Assembly: GCA_024689285.1 (NCBI GenBank) | Contig: JAILDR010000148.1 | Location: 1 to 19,401, forward strand | DNA length: 19,401 nt | Reading direction: 5' to 3' | From: Bacteroidales bacterium | GTDB taxonomy: Bacteria; Bacteroidota; Bacteroidia; Bacteroidales; F082 | Shown here: positions 1 to 8,785 of the stretch, piece after piece | Layout: each line of letters starts with the position of its first letter | Numbering within the stretch: the stretch's first letter is position 1 | The notes under the pieces: model-generated | Database searches by the model: none | What the model saw: only the letters and a program-made list of their open reading frames with translations | Told to the model about the DNA's origin: nothing | Program-made: the position numbers and the translations under genes

Positions 1-1083
1 CCCTCGCAGATGCAGGGTGCCTATATTGACGCCTACTTCAAGGCCACCATCGACATGGTGAACAACGGTAAAGCCGAGAAGATGACCGTCATCAACGTCT
101 ATCAGGAACTTTCGGAAGTGGTCGATAACAACATCGAAGCCTTGGCCGAAGCCGCTTCGCAAGAGGTTTCAGACCCCATCGGCCTGACCGAAGAGGAACT
201 GATTGAAGCTTGGGGCAGACCCGACAATGTAGAGGATTTTGAGTCAGAAGGATATAGTTCAAAACACTTAACCTATGGGGCAATAGTTGTCAATGTTGTG
301 GATGGTCGTGTAGACAACTATCTCGATTCGAACAATGAGATTGGAAAGCGTTTTGCCAAGAGCACCAAGAGCATCACCATCAACAAAGGCGTGAAGAGCA
401 ACTTGGACAACCTGTTCCAGCCCTTCGCCTCCTGCGAAGACCTGATCAAGGTGTTCAGCGCCAAGATGGCTGAAACGCCCGACGACGTGACGCTGCTCAA
501 GCGCATCACCACCATCCTCGATAAGAAGGACTGCACCGAGAGCAAGCTCTTCCTCGACGCCGCTGTCCGCCTCAACGAGCTGGAACCCAGCCCCGAGGCT
601 TCCTACAGCTTGGGTATCAAGTTCTTCAAGGACAAGAAATACAGCGATGCCGCCACTTTCTTTGAGCAGGCCACCAATACAGAAAACAACGACCGTAAGT
701 ATCGTGCCTACCGCAACTTGGGCATGTGCTACCAGAACACAGGCAATATGTCGCGCGCTCGCGAAACCTTCAGAAGAGCCGCCCAGGTTGACCCGACCAA
801 CGGAGAGCCTTACCTCCTCATCGGTATGCTCTACGCCGAAAGCGCCAAGCAGTTCAACGACGAGATTGAAAGAGGTGCCGTCTACTCAGCCGCTGTCGAC
901 AAGTGCAACAGGGCCAAGGCCATCGACCCCTCAATCGCCGACAAAGCCAACAGCCTGATTCGCGCCTACTCCGCCGCCTATCCCTCGATGGAGACCATCT
1001 TCTTCAACGACTACAATGAGGGACAGAGCTACAACGTTGGCGGATGGATTGGCGAGTCCACGACCATCAGAGCAAGAAAGTAA
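1..1083 (+). CDS. Tetratricopeptide-repeat protein, 5' end outside window
   Basis: The frame is open from base 1 with no stop before the first Met (base 10), so the N-terminus probably lies upstream. The C-terminal half has at least three TPR-like helical pairs (about residues 200-300 from the Met at base 10), with the usual pattern A-Y-x-N-L-G-x-C-Y and A-x-E-x-F-R-R-A-A-x-x-D-P. TPRs mediate protein-protein contact; no catalytic motif is seen. It is followed directly by an LptC-like gene, then CNNM and PpiD-like genes, a cluster I recognise from Bacteroidales, so an envelope-related role is likely but inferred. Residues about 59-120 form a distinct segment with a G-R-P-D-N-V-E and V-V-D-G-R-V pattern resembling BamE/SmpA-type lipoprotein motifs. 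That segment is encoded by less GC-rich DNA and may be an insertion. Confidence 0.8.
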   Translation, partial: PSQMQGAYIDAYFKATIDMVNNGKAEKMTVINVYQELSEVVDNNIEALAEAASQEVSDPIGLTEEELIEAWGRPDNVEDFESEGYSSKHLTYGAIVVNVVDGRVDNYLDSNNEIGKRFAKSTKSITINKGVKSNLDNLFQPFASCEDLIKVFSAKMAETPDDVTLLKRITTILDKKDCTESKLFLDAAVRLNELEPSPEASYSLGIKFFKDKKYSDAATFFEQATNTENNDRKYRAYRNLGMCYQNTGNMSRARETFRRAAQVDPTNGEPYLLIGMLYAESAKQFNDEIERGAVYSAAVDKCNRAKAIDPSIADKANSLIRAYSAAYPSMETIFFNDYNEGQSYNVGGWIGESTTIRARK

Positions 1084-1644
1084 TTGAAACCTGCCCTCAA
1101 AATAGGATTATTAAGCAACATCACGGCCCTCGTGGCTGTGATGTTGTTTTCGTGTGCCAATCCTGATGCTGTCATCAGCGAGATGGCTTCCGACGACACC
1201 CTGTCGGGGGTCATTGCCGACAGCATCACTTTCTTCCGCAGCGACTCGGGGGTGGTCAGGATGGAGCTTTACGCCCCGCGCTTCGTGCGTATGGACAACG
1301 AGGATGACGTGATGGAGTTTCCGCTCGGTTTCCATGTGTTCATGTACGACAGGCAGCATCAGCTCACCACCGAACTCCTTGCCGGCTATGGCAAGAGTCA
1401 CGGCGACGAGTTGCTCGAAGCCCGCGACAGCGTGGTGGTGCGACGCAGCGAGGACGGCCAGGTGATGTATTCTGACATGCTTTTCTGGTATCAGAAACAG
1501 AAGATGATATACACCCGTTCCCACGTTCGCATCATCACCAATGACAAGGACATTGAGGCAGACAGCCTCGTGGCACAGGAAGATTTTTCGGAATATACCA
1601 TGTATTCGGGCAGCGCCCTGCTCGACGTTGATGACGAGGAATGA
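1084..1644 (+). CDS. lptC: LptC-like LPS export lipoprotein
   Basis: A 186-residue protein resembling the Bacteroidetes LptC family, the periplasmic bridge component of the Lpt system that moves lipopolysaccharide from the inner membrane to the outer membrane. A short N-terminal hydrophobic stretch ends in a lipobox-like L-F-S-C (Cys about residue 24), so it is probably a lipoprotein rather than TM-anchored as in E. coli. The body is a run of beta-strands typical of an LptC/OstA jellyroll, with phrases such as V-R-M-E-L-Y-A-P-R-F and the I-E-A-D-S-L-V near the end. The start is TTG immediately after the upstream TAA. The only downstream ATG (1141) would remove the signal sequence, so TTG is preferred. 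It lies 3 nt before the CNNM gene and is probably cotranscribed with it. Confidence 0.78.
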   Translation: MKPALKIGLLSNITALVAVMLFSCANPDAVISEMASDDTLSGVIADSITFFRSDSGVVRMELYAPRFVRMDNEDDVMEFPLGFHVFMYDRQHQLTTELLAGYGKSHGDELLEARDSVVVRRSEDGQVMYSDMLFWYQKQKMIYTRSHVRIITNDKDIEADSLVAQEDFSEYTMYSGSALLDVDDEE

Positions 1645-1647
1645 GCC

Positions 1648-2931
1648 ATGAATAATTGGATTGTCGTTATCGTCACCCTGTTCTTTTCCGCCCTTTGCTC
1701 GGGGCTGGAGATTGCCTTCAACAGCATCAACCGCCTGCAGTTGGAGGTGGAATTGACAAAAAACACTTTTTCTGCACGCCTTATCCGTGTTTTCCTTAAG
1801 GACCAGTCGCGATTCATCACTTCCTTACTTTTGGGAAACAATATCGCACTCATTATCTACGGCATGAGCATGGCGCGGATTCTTGAGGCTCCCGTCACGC
1901 AATGGTTGCAGGCCGTCTCTATGTGCAACGACTTCACCATCCTGCTCGTGCAGACCATCATCGCTACCTTGCTGATCTTGCTTGTGGGTGAGTTTATCCC
2001 CAAAACCCTGTTCCGCATTAATCCCAATACCATCCTGTCGTTTTTCGCATTCCCGACATTTGTACTGTATTGCCTGTTCTATCCCTTGATCCTTATCTAT
2101 ACCACCCTTTCGGAGTTCATTATCCGTTATATCTTGCGTCTGCAGGTCGACAAAGAGGAATACAAGTTCACTACCGTTGACTTGAGCGACTACATTGCCG
2201 AGTATGCTGACACCGAGGAGGTTGACGAGGACATGCAGCAGGAAATACAGCTGTTTCAGAATGCTATGGAATTCCGCTTGGTGAAGCTTCGCGAGTGCAT
2301 GGCCCCACGCAACGAGATTGAAAGTGTGCGTTTAACCGATAGCATAGCCGATGTCAAGGCCAAGTTTGAGGAAACAAAACACTCCAAGCTCATCGTTTGC
2401 GGCGAGGGCATCGACGATATCGTGGGATATGTGCATCTGAACGACGTAGTGCGTGTGGTGGCCGACGGGCGCGAGGCTCAGCTCAAGGAAATTGTCCGAA
2501 AAATCGATTTCTTTCCCGAAACATATACAGCCGACCGTTTGCTGAAGCATTTTATCGCCAAACATCAGGGGGTGGCCGCTGTCGTTGATGAATTTGGCGG
2601 TACGGCTGGCATCGTCACAATGGAGGACGTGGTGGAGGAGATTTTTGGCGAAATCGACGATGAATACGACGTGGAAGATGAGGTGGAGAAAGTGGTCAAT
2701 GGCGACACATTCGTCTTTTCCGCCCGCCTCGAAATCGATTATCTCAACGATACCTACAAGCTCGACCTGCCCGTCAGCGACGATTATGAAACCCTTGCGG
2801 GAATGGTTTTGCACTATTGTGAAAGCATCCCGGAGCAGGGCGAGGAGCTGGACATCGGCCGCTATCGCGTGAAAATCCTAAAGGCTTCCGACACAAAACT
2901 GGACGAAGTGGAACTGAAAAGTAAGTCCTGA
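1648..2931 (+). CDS. CNNM/HlyC-CorC family membrane protein with CBS pair
   Basis: A 427-residue protein with the family's standard layout. A DUF21/CNNM transmembrane domain spans about residues 1-165 with hydrophobic helices and the V-G-E-F-I-P-K-T motif. A CBS pair spans about 210-335 (M-A-P-R-N-E at 218; V-D-E-F-G-G-T-A-G-I-V-T near 315). A C-terminal CorC/HlyC transporter-associated domain spans about 345-422. Related proteins act in magnesium or cobalt efflux and are often mislabelled hemolysin; in Bacteroidetes the same architecture is sometimes named GldE-like. The substrate cannot be told from sequence. It begins 3 nt after the lptC-like gene. No terminator is seen after it, but a new -7 promoter motif precedes the next gene. 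Confidence 0.88.
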   Translation: MNNWIVVIVTLFFSALCSGLEIAFNSINRLQLEVELTKNTFSARLIRVFLKDQSRFITSLLLGNNIALIIYGMSMARILEAPVTQWLQAVSMCNDFTILLVQTIIATLLILLVGEFIPKTLFRINPNTILSFFAFPTFVLYCLFYPLILIYTTLSEFIIRYILRLQVDKEEYKFTTVDLSDYIAEYADTEEVDEDMQQEIQLFQNAMEFRLVKLRECMAPRNEIESVRLTDSIADVKAKFEETKHSKLIVCGEGIDDIVGYVHLNDVVRVVADGREAQLKEIVRKIDFFPETYTADRLLKHFIAKHQGVAAVVDEFGGTAGIVTMEDVVEEIFGEIDDEYDVEDEVEKVVNGDTFVFSARLEIDYLNDTYKLDLPVSDDYETLAGMVLHYCESIPEQGEELDIGRYRVKILKASDTKLDEVELKSKS

Positions 2932-2975
2932 AAAATAAAATAAAGAGTTTTTGGTTTCCGCGTCAAAAAGTTTCC

Positions 2976-2983
2976 TATTTTTG
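2976..2983 (+). promoter_or_regulatory. -7 promoter motif for the PpiD-like gene
   Basis: TATTTTTG fits the Bacteroidetes -7 consensus TAnnTTTG, 50 nt before the ATG at 3034. A TTTG at 2950-2953 could be a -33 element, but the 22-nt spacing is longer than usual, so the -33 is uncertain. Confidence 0.6.
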
Positions 2984-3033
2984 CAGGCTCAAAATTAGAA
3001 GTTTAATAGTAGTAAAAAATAGTCAATAGAATT

Positions 3034-5157
3034 ATGGCAGCAATTGAAAAAATCAGAAGACATTCCGGATTGTTGATCGCGATTATCGGTATCGCTTTGT
3101 TAGCGTTTGTGTTACAAGACCTTTTTCAAAGTCAGGGTCGCAACCGTGAGTTCAACATCGCTGTAGTTGACGGCGAAAAGATTCCCTATCAGGACTACGA
3201 AACGCAGCGGGAAAAGAATCTCGACAACAGAAGAAACAACAGCAGCACCAACAACCTCTCTTCTGCCGAGACCTATAGCATCTACAACGGCACGCTTGAC
3301 GAAATGATCAAGCAGAACATCATGACCAAGGAATATGATGCCGTAGGTATGAATGTCGGCTCCGACGAATTGTACGACCAATTCATGGGTGAAAACCCTC
3401 ACCAGTGGGTCGTGCAGAGCTTCAGCAACCAGGATGGTTCGTTCAACAAAGAAATGGTGGAGTATTACCTCCAAAACTTGAACGATTTCCCCGCTGATGC
3501 CCGCGTCCGTTGGATGGATTTTGAGAAAGCCATTAAGGAAAACCGCTTGGAGAACAAATTTAACAACCTCGTGAAGGCTTCCTACATGGTGCCTACCGCT
3601 CTTGCCGAGAAGTATTACCAAAACAAGAACACGAAGGCTTCAGCCGATGTCATTGCTTTGCGTTATGCTACCATCCCGGACTCGACTATCGTTGTCACCG
3701 ACAAAGACAACAAGGCTTTTTATGAGGAAAACAAATACCGTTATGAGACCGATGAGCGCCGCGACATCGAGTATGTGGTGTTTGAGATCAAACCGTCATT
3801 GGAAGACCGTCAGGATGCGCTCAAGTACGTTCAGAATATGAAGGAAGACTTCACCAATACTGACAATGTGGTCAACTTTGTCAACGCCAATTCCGACAAA
3901 CGTTACGACAGCACTTGGGTGGGCCGCAAGGATGTTCCTCAGGCTGTGGAAGCCTCTGTGTTCGATTTGAACAAAGAAGTCGGTTATGTGTATGGCCCTT
4001 ATGAAGACAACGATGCTTTCAATCTTGTTCGCATCGTCGAACTTCAAAATCGTCCCGATTCTCTTCGCGCCAGCCATATCCTTATCAGCTACAAGGGTGC
4101 TTACAACAGTCAGGACACCATCAGCAAGGAAGATGCTGAAGCTAAAGCCAGCGAGCTTCTTGCCCAGCTGAACGCTGCCAAGAACAACGACGAGCTGTTT
4201 GCTGAACTGGCCACCGCCAACAGCACCGACCCAGGTTCGAAAGACAAAGGTGGCGACCTCGACTGGTTCACCGATGGCAGAATGGTGTACGACTTCAACG
4301 AGTTTGTGGTAAACAACCCCGTGGGTACCGTGGGCATCGTGGAGACGCCTTTTGGCTACCATATCATCAAGGTTACGGATAAGACCGAAGCCCTTCCCAA
4401 GGCCCGTCTCGCTTACCTGACGCACGAAATCAGCTCAAGCACCAAGACCTATCAGAACACCTTCGCCGAAGCCAACAAGTTTGTGACGGAGAACAAGACC
4501 TATGATCAGTTTAACGCTGCCATCGAGTCTCAAGGCCTGACCAAGCGTACCATGCCTCGAATGAATGCCGCTACCTATCAGATTACGGGTATCGAGAATC
4601 CGCGCCAAATCGTGCGCTGGGCTTTCGATGAGAAGACTAAGGTGGGTGATATCTCCACCATCTTCGATCTCGACAATATGTTTGTTGTTGCCGCTCTGAC
4701 CAACATCGTTCCCGAAGGTTATGCTCCGCTTGAAGTGGTGGCAGAACAATCCAAATACCAGATCTTGAACAAGAAGAAAGGTGAAGTGGCCGTCGACAAG
4801 ATGAAAGCTTGCGGCACCGACACCAACCGTATGGTCAATGAGCTGGGTGCTGAGTCAACCACAGTCTCCGACATCACCATCGATTCACGTGTGTTGGGCA
4901 ACTTCGGCGTTGAAGCCGACATCGTGGGCACAATCCTCGGTATGAAGGAAGGTGAAGAGGTTGGCCCTACTGCGGGCAACAGCAGCGCCTTCATCATCAA
5001 GAATGTGAAGTTTGTAGCTCCTGCTCAAACCTCTGACTATAGCGATGTGTTGCGTGAAAAGACCAGCCAATTCAATAACAAAGTGTTGGGTGGATCGATT
5101 TACAGTGCCCTCAAAAACAACGCCAAGATTGAGGACAACAGAATTAAGTTCTATTGA
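3034..5157 (+). CDS. Membrane-anchored peptidyl-prolyl isomerase/chaperone, PpiD/SurA type
   Basis: A 707-residue protein. One transmembrane helix near the N-terminus (about residues 12-31) anchors it in the inner membrane with the rest in the periplasm. A SurA/PpiD-like N-terminal chaperone region follows. A parvulin rotamase domain lies at about 345-450, starting R-A-S-H-I-L-I and carrying G-D-L-D-W-F and the closing T-P-F-G-Y-H-I-I-K motif. A further long C-terminal region is of the kind seen in Bacteroidetes homologs. The family catalyses cis-trans isomerisation at prolines and helps outer-membrane proteins fold. It sits after envelope genes (lptC-like, CNNM), has its own promoter motif, and ends in a strong intrinsic terminator at 5201-5232. 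Confidence 0.87.
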   Translation: MAAIEKIRRHSGLLIAIIGIALLAFVLQDLFQSQGRNREFNIAVVDGEKIPYQDYETQREKNLDNRRNNSSTNNLSSAETYSIYNGTLDEMIKQNIMTKEYDAVGMNVGSDELYDQFMGENPHQWVVQSFSNQDGSFNKEMVEYYLQNLNDFPADARVRWMDFEKAIKENRLENKFNNLVKASYMVPTALAEKYYQNKNTKASADVIALRYATIPDSTIVVTDKDNKAFYEENKYRYETDERRDIEYVVFEIKPSLEDRQDALKYVQNMKEDFTNTDNVVNFVNANSDKRYDSTWVGRKDVPQAVEASVFDLNKEVGYVYGPYEDNDAFNLVRIVELQNRPDSLRASHILISYKGAYNSQDTISKEDAEAKASELLAQLNAAKNNDELFAELATANSTDPGSKDKGGDLDWFTDGRMVYDFNEFVVNNPVGTVGIVETPFGYHIIKVTDKTEALPKARLAYLTHEISSSTKTYQNTFAEANKFVTENKTYDQFNAAIESQGLTKRTMPRMNAATYQITGIENPRQIVRWAFDEKTKVGDISTIFDLDNMFVVAALTNIVPEGYAPLEVVAEQSKYQILNKKKGEVAVDKMKACGTDTNRMVNELGAESTTVSDITIDSRVLGNFGVEADIVGTILGMKEGEEVGPTAGNSSAFIIKNVKFVAPAQTSDYSDVLREKTSQFNNKVLGGSIYSALKNNAKIEDNRIKFY

Positions 5158-5200
5158 TTGATTTGAATTTGAGTTATAAGATTTTTAAGTAACGATTGGG

Positions 5201-5232
5201 AGTGTGCCATTATTCAATGGCACACTTTTTTT
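5201..5232 (+). terminator. Intrinsic terminator after the PpiD-like gene
   Basis: Perfect 11-bp stem (AGTGTGCCATT at 5201-5211, AATGGCACACT at 5216-5226), loop ATTC, followed directly by a run of seven T. It lies 43 nt after the stop codon and ends the left-hand cluster. Confidence 0.93.
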
Positions 5233-5300
5233 GGAATGCAATAAATGCAGGCAAGTGCCGTTATCAATAGAGTTTGTGAATAATCATAAAACAGTACGAT

Positions 5301-6968
5301 ATGAATAGAATGAAATGCTTGTTGGCCGCCGTTATCGCTCTCGTCGTGATGGCTGGCTGTGGAAAAAAAGTGGATGTCGCTTTTGGTACTTCAACCCTTA
5401 GCATCGCTGCTGAAGGCGGGAGTGTTGAGGTGTCTCTGACCTCCAATGGCGACTGGACTATCGACACTTATCCCGAATGGTTGACGGTTAGTCCCACGTC
5501 GGGCAATGGTGATGCCACTCTGACACTCACCGCATCAATTAATAATAGCGATGCCGCCCGTTCGGGTGAAGTGAAGGTGTCGACTAAAGACAACTCGGCT
5601 ACCCTGACGGTGTCGCAAGAGGTTATGGAAAAAGGATTCATCATTGTCAATCCGGAAATGATTGATTGTAACGCTGAAGGAGGCATTTTCACCTTGACGG
5701 TGAATTCCAACTGTGACTGGTCTGTAAATACTGCTGCCAACTGGCTTAGCTGCGATCCAATCAGCGGAACAGGCAACGGCACGGTAACAGTCAATATCAC
5801 TCCTATTGATGGTGATGTGGAAATGCGTGAGGTCAATATCATATTCAGTAATTCCGAAAGCTTATTGTTGGCGGTTCGTGTGATGCAGCATGCGCCAATA
5901 CATTACTCTATTGGAATAGATCCTACCGTGTTGGCATTTGATTATATGAGTGGTGAGCAGACGATCAACGTGCTCTGCGAAGGCAGTTGGACAGCTTCAA
6001 CCGAAGACGATTGGATTATGCTTGGTGCTACCTCGGGCAGCGGCAACATGGAGCTGACTGTGGCTGTGACTGAAAACGAGACGGAGTTATATGCGCGTGA
6101 GGGCGCAGTCCAATTCCTCTCGGAAACGGGAGAATCTGTCAACTTGGTCATCAAACAGGATGGCGCACCTGATTCGCATTATCTGGAAGTGACCCCAACG
6201 ACGATAGAACTCGGCAAGGATGGTGATGTTGTCGAGGTCGCCATTCATTGCAATGAGGATTGGACCGCTTCGGTGCAGGCCAATTGGGTTTCGCTGTCGG
6301 CATCATCAGGCTCGGGCGATAGCTCAATTGCATTGACCGCAGAGCCCAACTCCATTAATGAGATGAGGGTGACGACCCTCAATGTCGTCTCAGGTTCGTT
6401 GTCGCAATATGTCACTATTAGGCAAGAAGCGGGCAGCGAGCCCGTCTTAATAACCGCCAGCCCCGACACCTTGTATGTGGCTCATGGGGGTGGTTTTGCG
6501 CATTTCTCCATTACCGCCAATTCGAATTGGACTCTGGCAACTTCCGATAGCTGGATTGACTTGAGGACCACATCAGGCACCGGAGACGGTGATATTAGTA
6601 TTGTTGTCGATGGCAATAATTCCCAAGAACAACGTATCGGGGTGGTTAACATCATCCACAATTTCTCTGTGATGAAGAGTGTCGTTGTGGTTCAGGAAGG
6701 ACGCCCGAGCATCCTGGAGACGGATGTCACCGAAATCCATGCGCCTATCGAAGGTGGCAGTTACACCGTCGTTGTTACCGCCAACCAGACTTGGCGTATT
6801 GAGAAGGATGTGGAATGGGTGAGCTGCATCCCGGCATCGGGCAGCGGCAACGGTGAGTTCCTCATAAAAATCTCCCCATTGGCTTCGGCACAATCGCGTA
6901 GTACCGAATTACGCATTTATGGTGGTTACGGCGGCTGTCTGGTCATTCCAGTGACCCAGTCGAATTAA
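5301..6968 (+). CDS. Lipoprotein of six tandem BACON domains
   Basis: A 555-residue surface or periplasmic lipoprotein with signal peptide and lipobox V-M-A-G-C (Cys20). The rest is six consecutive BACON-type beta-sandwich repeats of about 85-90 residues, at roughly 24-108, 113-198, 203-288, 294-377, 382-466 and 470-553. Each has the signature N-x-x-W-x-x-x-x-x-x-x-W-[LIV] followed by a S-G-[SN]-G loop, and most end in a V-x-Q strand. BACON domains (Bacteroidetes-Associated Carbohydrate-binding Often N-terminal) are linked to mucin or glycan contact, although binding is not proven for many. No enzyme domain is attached and no SusC/D genes are adjacent, so the ligand is unknown. It stands alone between the PpiD terminator and the convergent dipeptidase gene. 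Confidence 0.9.
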   Translation: MNRMKCLLAAVIALVVMAGCGKKVDVAFGTSTLSIAAEGGSVEVSLTSNGDWTIDTYPEWLTVSPTSGNGDATLTLTASINNSDAARSGEVKVSTKDNSATLTVSQEVMEKGFIIVNPEMIDCNAEGGIFTLTVNSNCDWSVNTAANWLSCDPISGTGNGTVTVNITPIDGDVEMREVNIIFSNSESLLLAVRVMQHAPIHYSIGIDPTVLAFDYMSGEQTINVLCEGSWTASTEDDWIMLGATSGSGNMELTVAVTENETELYAREGAVQFLSETGESVNLVIKQDGAPDSHYLEVTPTTIELGKDGDVVEVAIHCNEDWTASVQANWVSLSASSGSGDSSIALTAEPNSINEMRVTTLNVVSGSLSQYVTIRQEAGSEPVLITASPDTLYVAHGGGFAHFSITANSNWTLATSDSWIDLRTTSGTGDGDISIVVDGNNSQEQRIGVVNIIHNFSVMKSVVVVQEGRPSILETDVTEIHAPIEGGSYTVVVTANQTWRIEKDVEWVSCIPASGSGNGEFLIKISPLASAQSRSTELRIYGGYGGCLVIPVTQSN

Positions 6969-6970
6969 AA

Positions 6971-7003
6971 CGAAAAGAGGCGAGCTCAGCTCGCCTCTTT
7001 TCG
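6971..7003. terminator. Bidirectional intrinsic terminator
   Basis: Perfect inverted repeat with 16-base arms (6971-6986 and 6988-7003). It is flanked by A-rich bases on the left and T-rich bases on the right, so it works as a terminator in either direction. It fits exactly between the stop codons of two convergent genes (6968 and 7006). Confidence 0.92.
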
Positions 7004-7005
7004 TA

Positions 7006-8658
7006 TCAGAATCCCATACTGAACCAGTACCAGAACTTGTCTTCCATTTCCTTCCAGGCTTGTCGGGTAGCTCCGGCAAAATCGGAAGTATATTGGTTAA
7101 GCAGCAAAGTGGCTTCCTGGGTCTTGCCGTCGTTGATGAGGGTTTGGGCTCTCTTTTCCACGGCTGGGATTTCGTCCAAGGCCTTTTGCTCGAAGCGGGT
7201 CACGTTACCGAGTAAGGAGCTTTTGGTGCGTCCCCATTGCACGGTAGCTAATTTGTTGGCCTTGCGGTAGTGCCAAATCCAAGCTTCCTCACGGTAACGC
7301 AGTTGACCACATTTGTCGAAACCGTCGGGCAGGGTTGTGGAACCAGAGAAAATGGGGATACGCGGGCTTTGGCCCGGGTTGTCGCAAGCCATCCAGCAAA
7401 TGGCACCAATCTCATCAGGCATCCAGCTGCGGCATTGGGTGACAAAGTTATAACTGCTCCAAGCCACGGCAACGGTGCGCTGGAAGTTGATGGTGCCGGG
7501 AGCCAGATAATTAATTGTGTTCATCATTGTGCCGTTGACCCAAGGATTCGCGACAGGGCTGATGATGGTGTCGTCGACCATAGTTCCGTCGTCAAGACGC
7601 TTCTTGGCGACCATCTTCACGTTGCGTGTCATGTCCATGTCGGTGCCTTCGTAGGTGCTCTTGAACAGGTTGATGACATCCATCACGTCTACTTTTTCAT
7701 CGGGTTTTACGGAGAAAGGCAGCTCCGGCATGTCGCGATTAAGGTTGAGAGAAGGAGCTAAGTGACTGAGGATGAAAAACTCGCGGTCGCTATAGTTCTT
7801 GCCGCCGCCATAGCTGCTGCGGAAGGCTTTCCAGAAGATGAAGTCGCCTTGACCGTCCCAGAGACCATATTTTTTTGCTACAGCCTCGCAGTTGTCGGAG
7901 CAGTAGAAATCCTTGCTGCCGCGTTCCAGCTTGCCTATACGGGCAATATTGGCGCTGACACCTACTTCACCATCGGGAATGCGCTTGGCTGCCCACACGC
8001 CACCGATTTTGTCGGGACCTTCGCCGAGGATTTCCATCTGCCACACCTCGTTCTTGTCAGCAATAGTGATGCATTCACCACCGTCGCCGTAACCATATTC
8101 CTTGACAAGACTACCGATGAGTTGAATGGCATCGCGGGCATTGTCACAGCGCATCAGGGCGACACGCTCCAGTTCCTCAATCAAAAACATACCTTTGCTG
8201 TTGACCAAGGTGTCTGGCCCCGAGAAGGTGGTCTCACCTATGGCCAGTTGTTTTTCGTTGAGGCAAGGGTAAGCCGTGTTGAGGTATGCATAAGTGTGAG
8301 CCACTTGAGGGATTTCGCCAGCCAGTTCAAGATTGCGGTTGTCAAAGGGGTCTTCGGTGTGCATGGTGCCTTTGTAAACCTTGTGGGTCTCAACGGGTTC
8401 GATGTCTTGTCCTTTTTTCTTTTTGCCTTTAGGCGTTTCTGAGATTTTGTAATCGGCAGCGGGCTCCCAGCGCATCCAGGTGCGGTAGCGGCCATCGCAG
8501 GTGTGAGAGGTGATGACGGAGCCGTCGGTGGAGGCGTTCTTGCCCACCATGATGCTGGTGCAGCAGGCACCATCGAACATTTCCTTTTCTTCCTGAGCTA
8601 CGGCATTGAAGCCGAGAAGCAGCAGGGCTGACAGTAGTAGTGATTTGAATTTTAACAT
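7006..8658 (-). CDS. C69 family dipeptidase (secreted)
   Basis: A 550-residue protein of peptidase family C69 (PepD-like; N-terminal nucleophile hydrolases that cleave dipeptides). The first 21 residues are a signal peptide ending A-V-A-Q, so the enzyme is exported. The catalytic motif follows: C-C-T-S-I-M-V-G-K-N-A-S-T-D-G-S from residue 32. By comparison with the family pattern C-T-[ST]-I, Cys33 is the expected nucleophile, exposed after removal of the short leader. The S-H-T-C-D-G and R-T-W-M-R-W segments near residue 51 and the length are normal for Bacteroidales homologs. Its likely role is digestion of peptides in the periplasm or outside. The plus-strand open frames across it (7270-8442) are antisense shadows. 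Confidence 0.9.
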   Translation of the reverse strand: MLKFKSLLLSALLLLGFNAVAQEEKEMFDGACCTSIMVGKNASTDGSVITSHTCDGRYRTWMRWEPAADYKISETPKGKKKKGQDIEPVETHKVYKGTMHTEDPFDNRNLELAGEIPQVAHTYAYLNTAYPCLNEKQLAIGETTFSGPDTLVNSKGMFLIEELERVALMRCDNARDAIQLIGSLVKEYGYGDGGECITIADKNEVWQMEILGEGPDKIGGVWAAKRIPDGEVGVSANIARIGKLERGSKDFYCSDNCEAVAKKYGLWDGQGDFIFWKAFRSSYGGGKNYSDREFFILSHLAPSLNLNRDMPELPFSVKPDEKVDVMDVINLFKSTYEGTDMDMTRNVKMVAKKRLDDGTMVDDTIISPVANPWVNGTMMNTINYLAPGTINFQRTVAVAWSSYNFVTQCRSWMPDEIGAICWMACDNPGQSPRIPIFSGSTTLPDGFDKCGQLRYREEAWIWHYRKANKLATVQWGRTKSSLLGNVTRFEQKALDEIPAVEKRAQTLINDGKTQEATLLLNQYTSDFAGATRQAWKEMEDKFWYWFSMGF

Positions 8659-8731
8659 GTTATTTGTTGAATTGTTGATTGTTTGATCGTTTAATTGTTG
8701 AGATTTCGACTCTTTACCGTGTTTGTGAGTC

Positions 8732-8739
8732 CAAAAATA
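8732..8739 (-). promoter_or_regulatory. -7 promoter motif for the dipeptidase gene
   Basis: Reads TATTTTTG on the minus strand, about 73 nt before the dipeptidase ATG (8658), and fits TAnnTTTG. No clear -33 TTTG is seen. The 5' leader between it and the gene is a low-complexity run of CAACAATT-like units. Bases 8659-8785 hold nothing else recognised. Confidence 0.55.
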
Positions 8740-8785
8740 GGAAAGAAAACGATTGGTTGGGGAGAAAGGCGTAAATATTTATAGA

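Noticed and set aside
7270..8442. Long plus-strand open frames (163 and 226 codons)
   Set aside because: They are antisense to a clear C69 dipeptidase and show no recognisable protein features.
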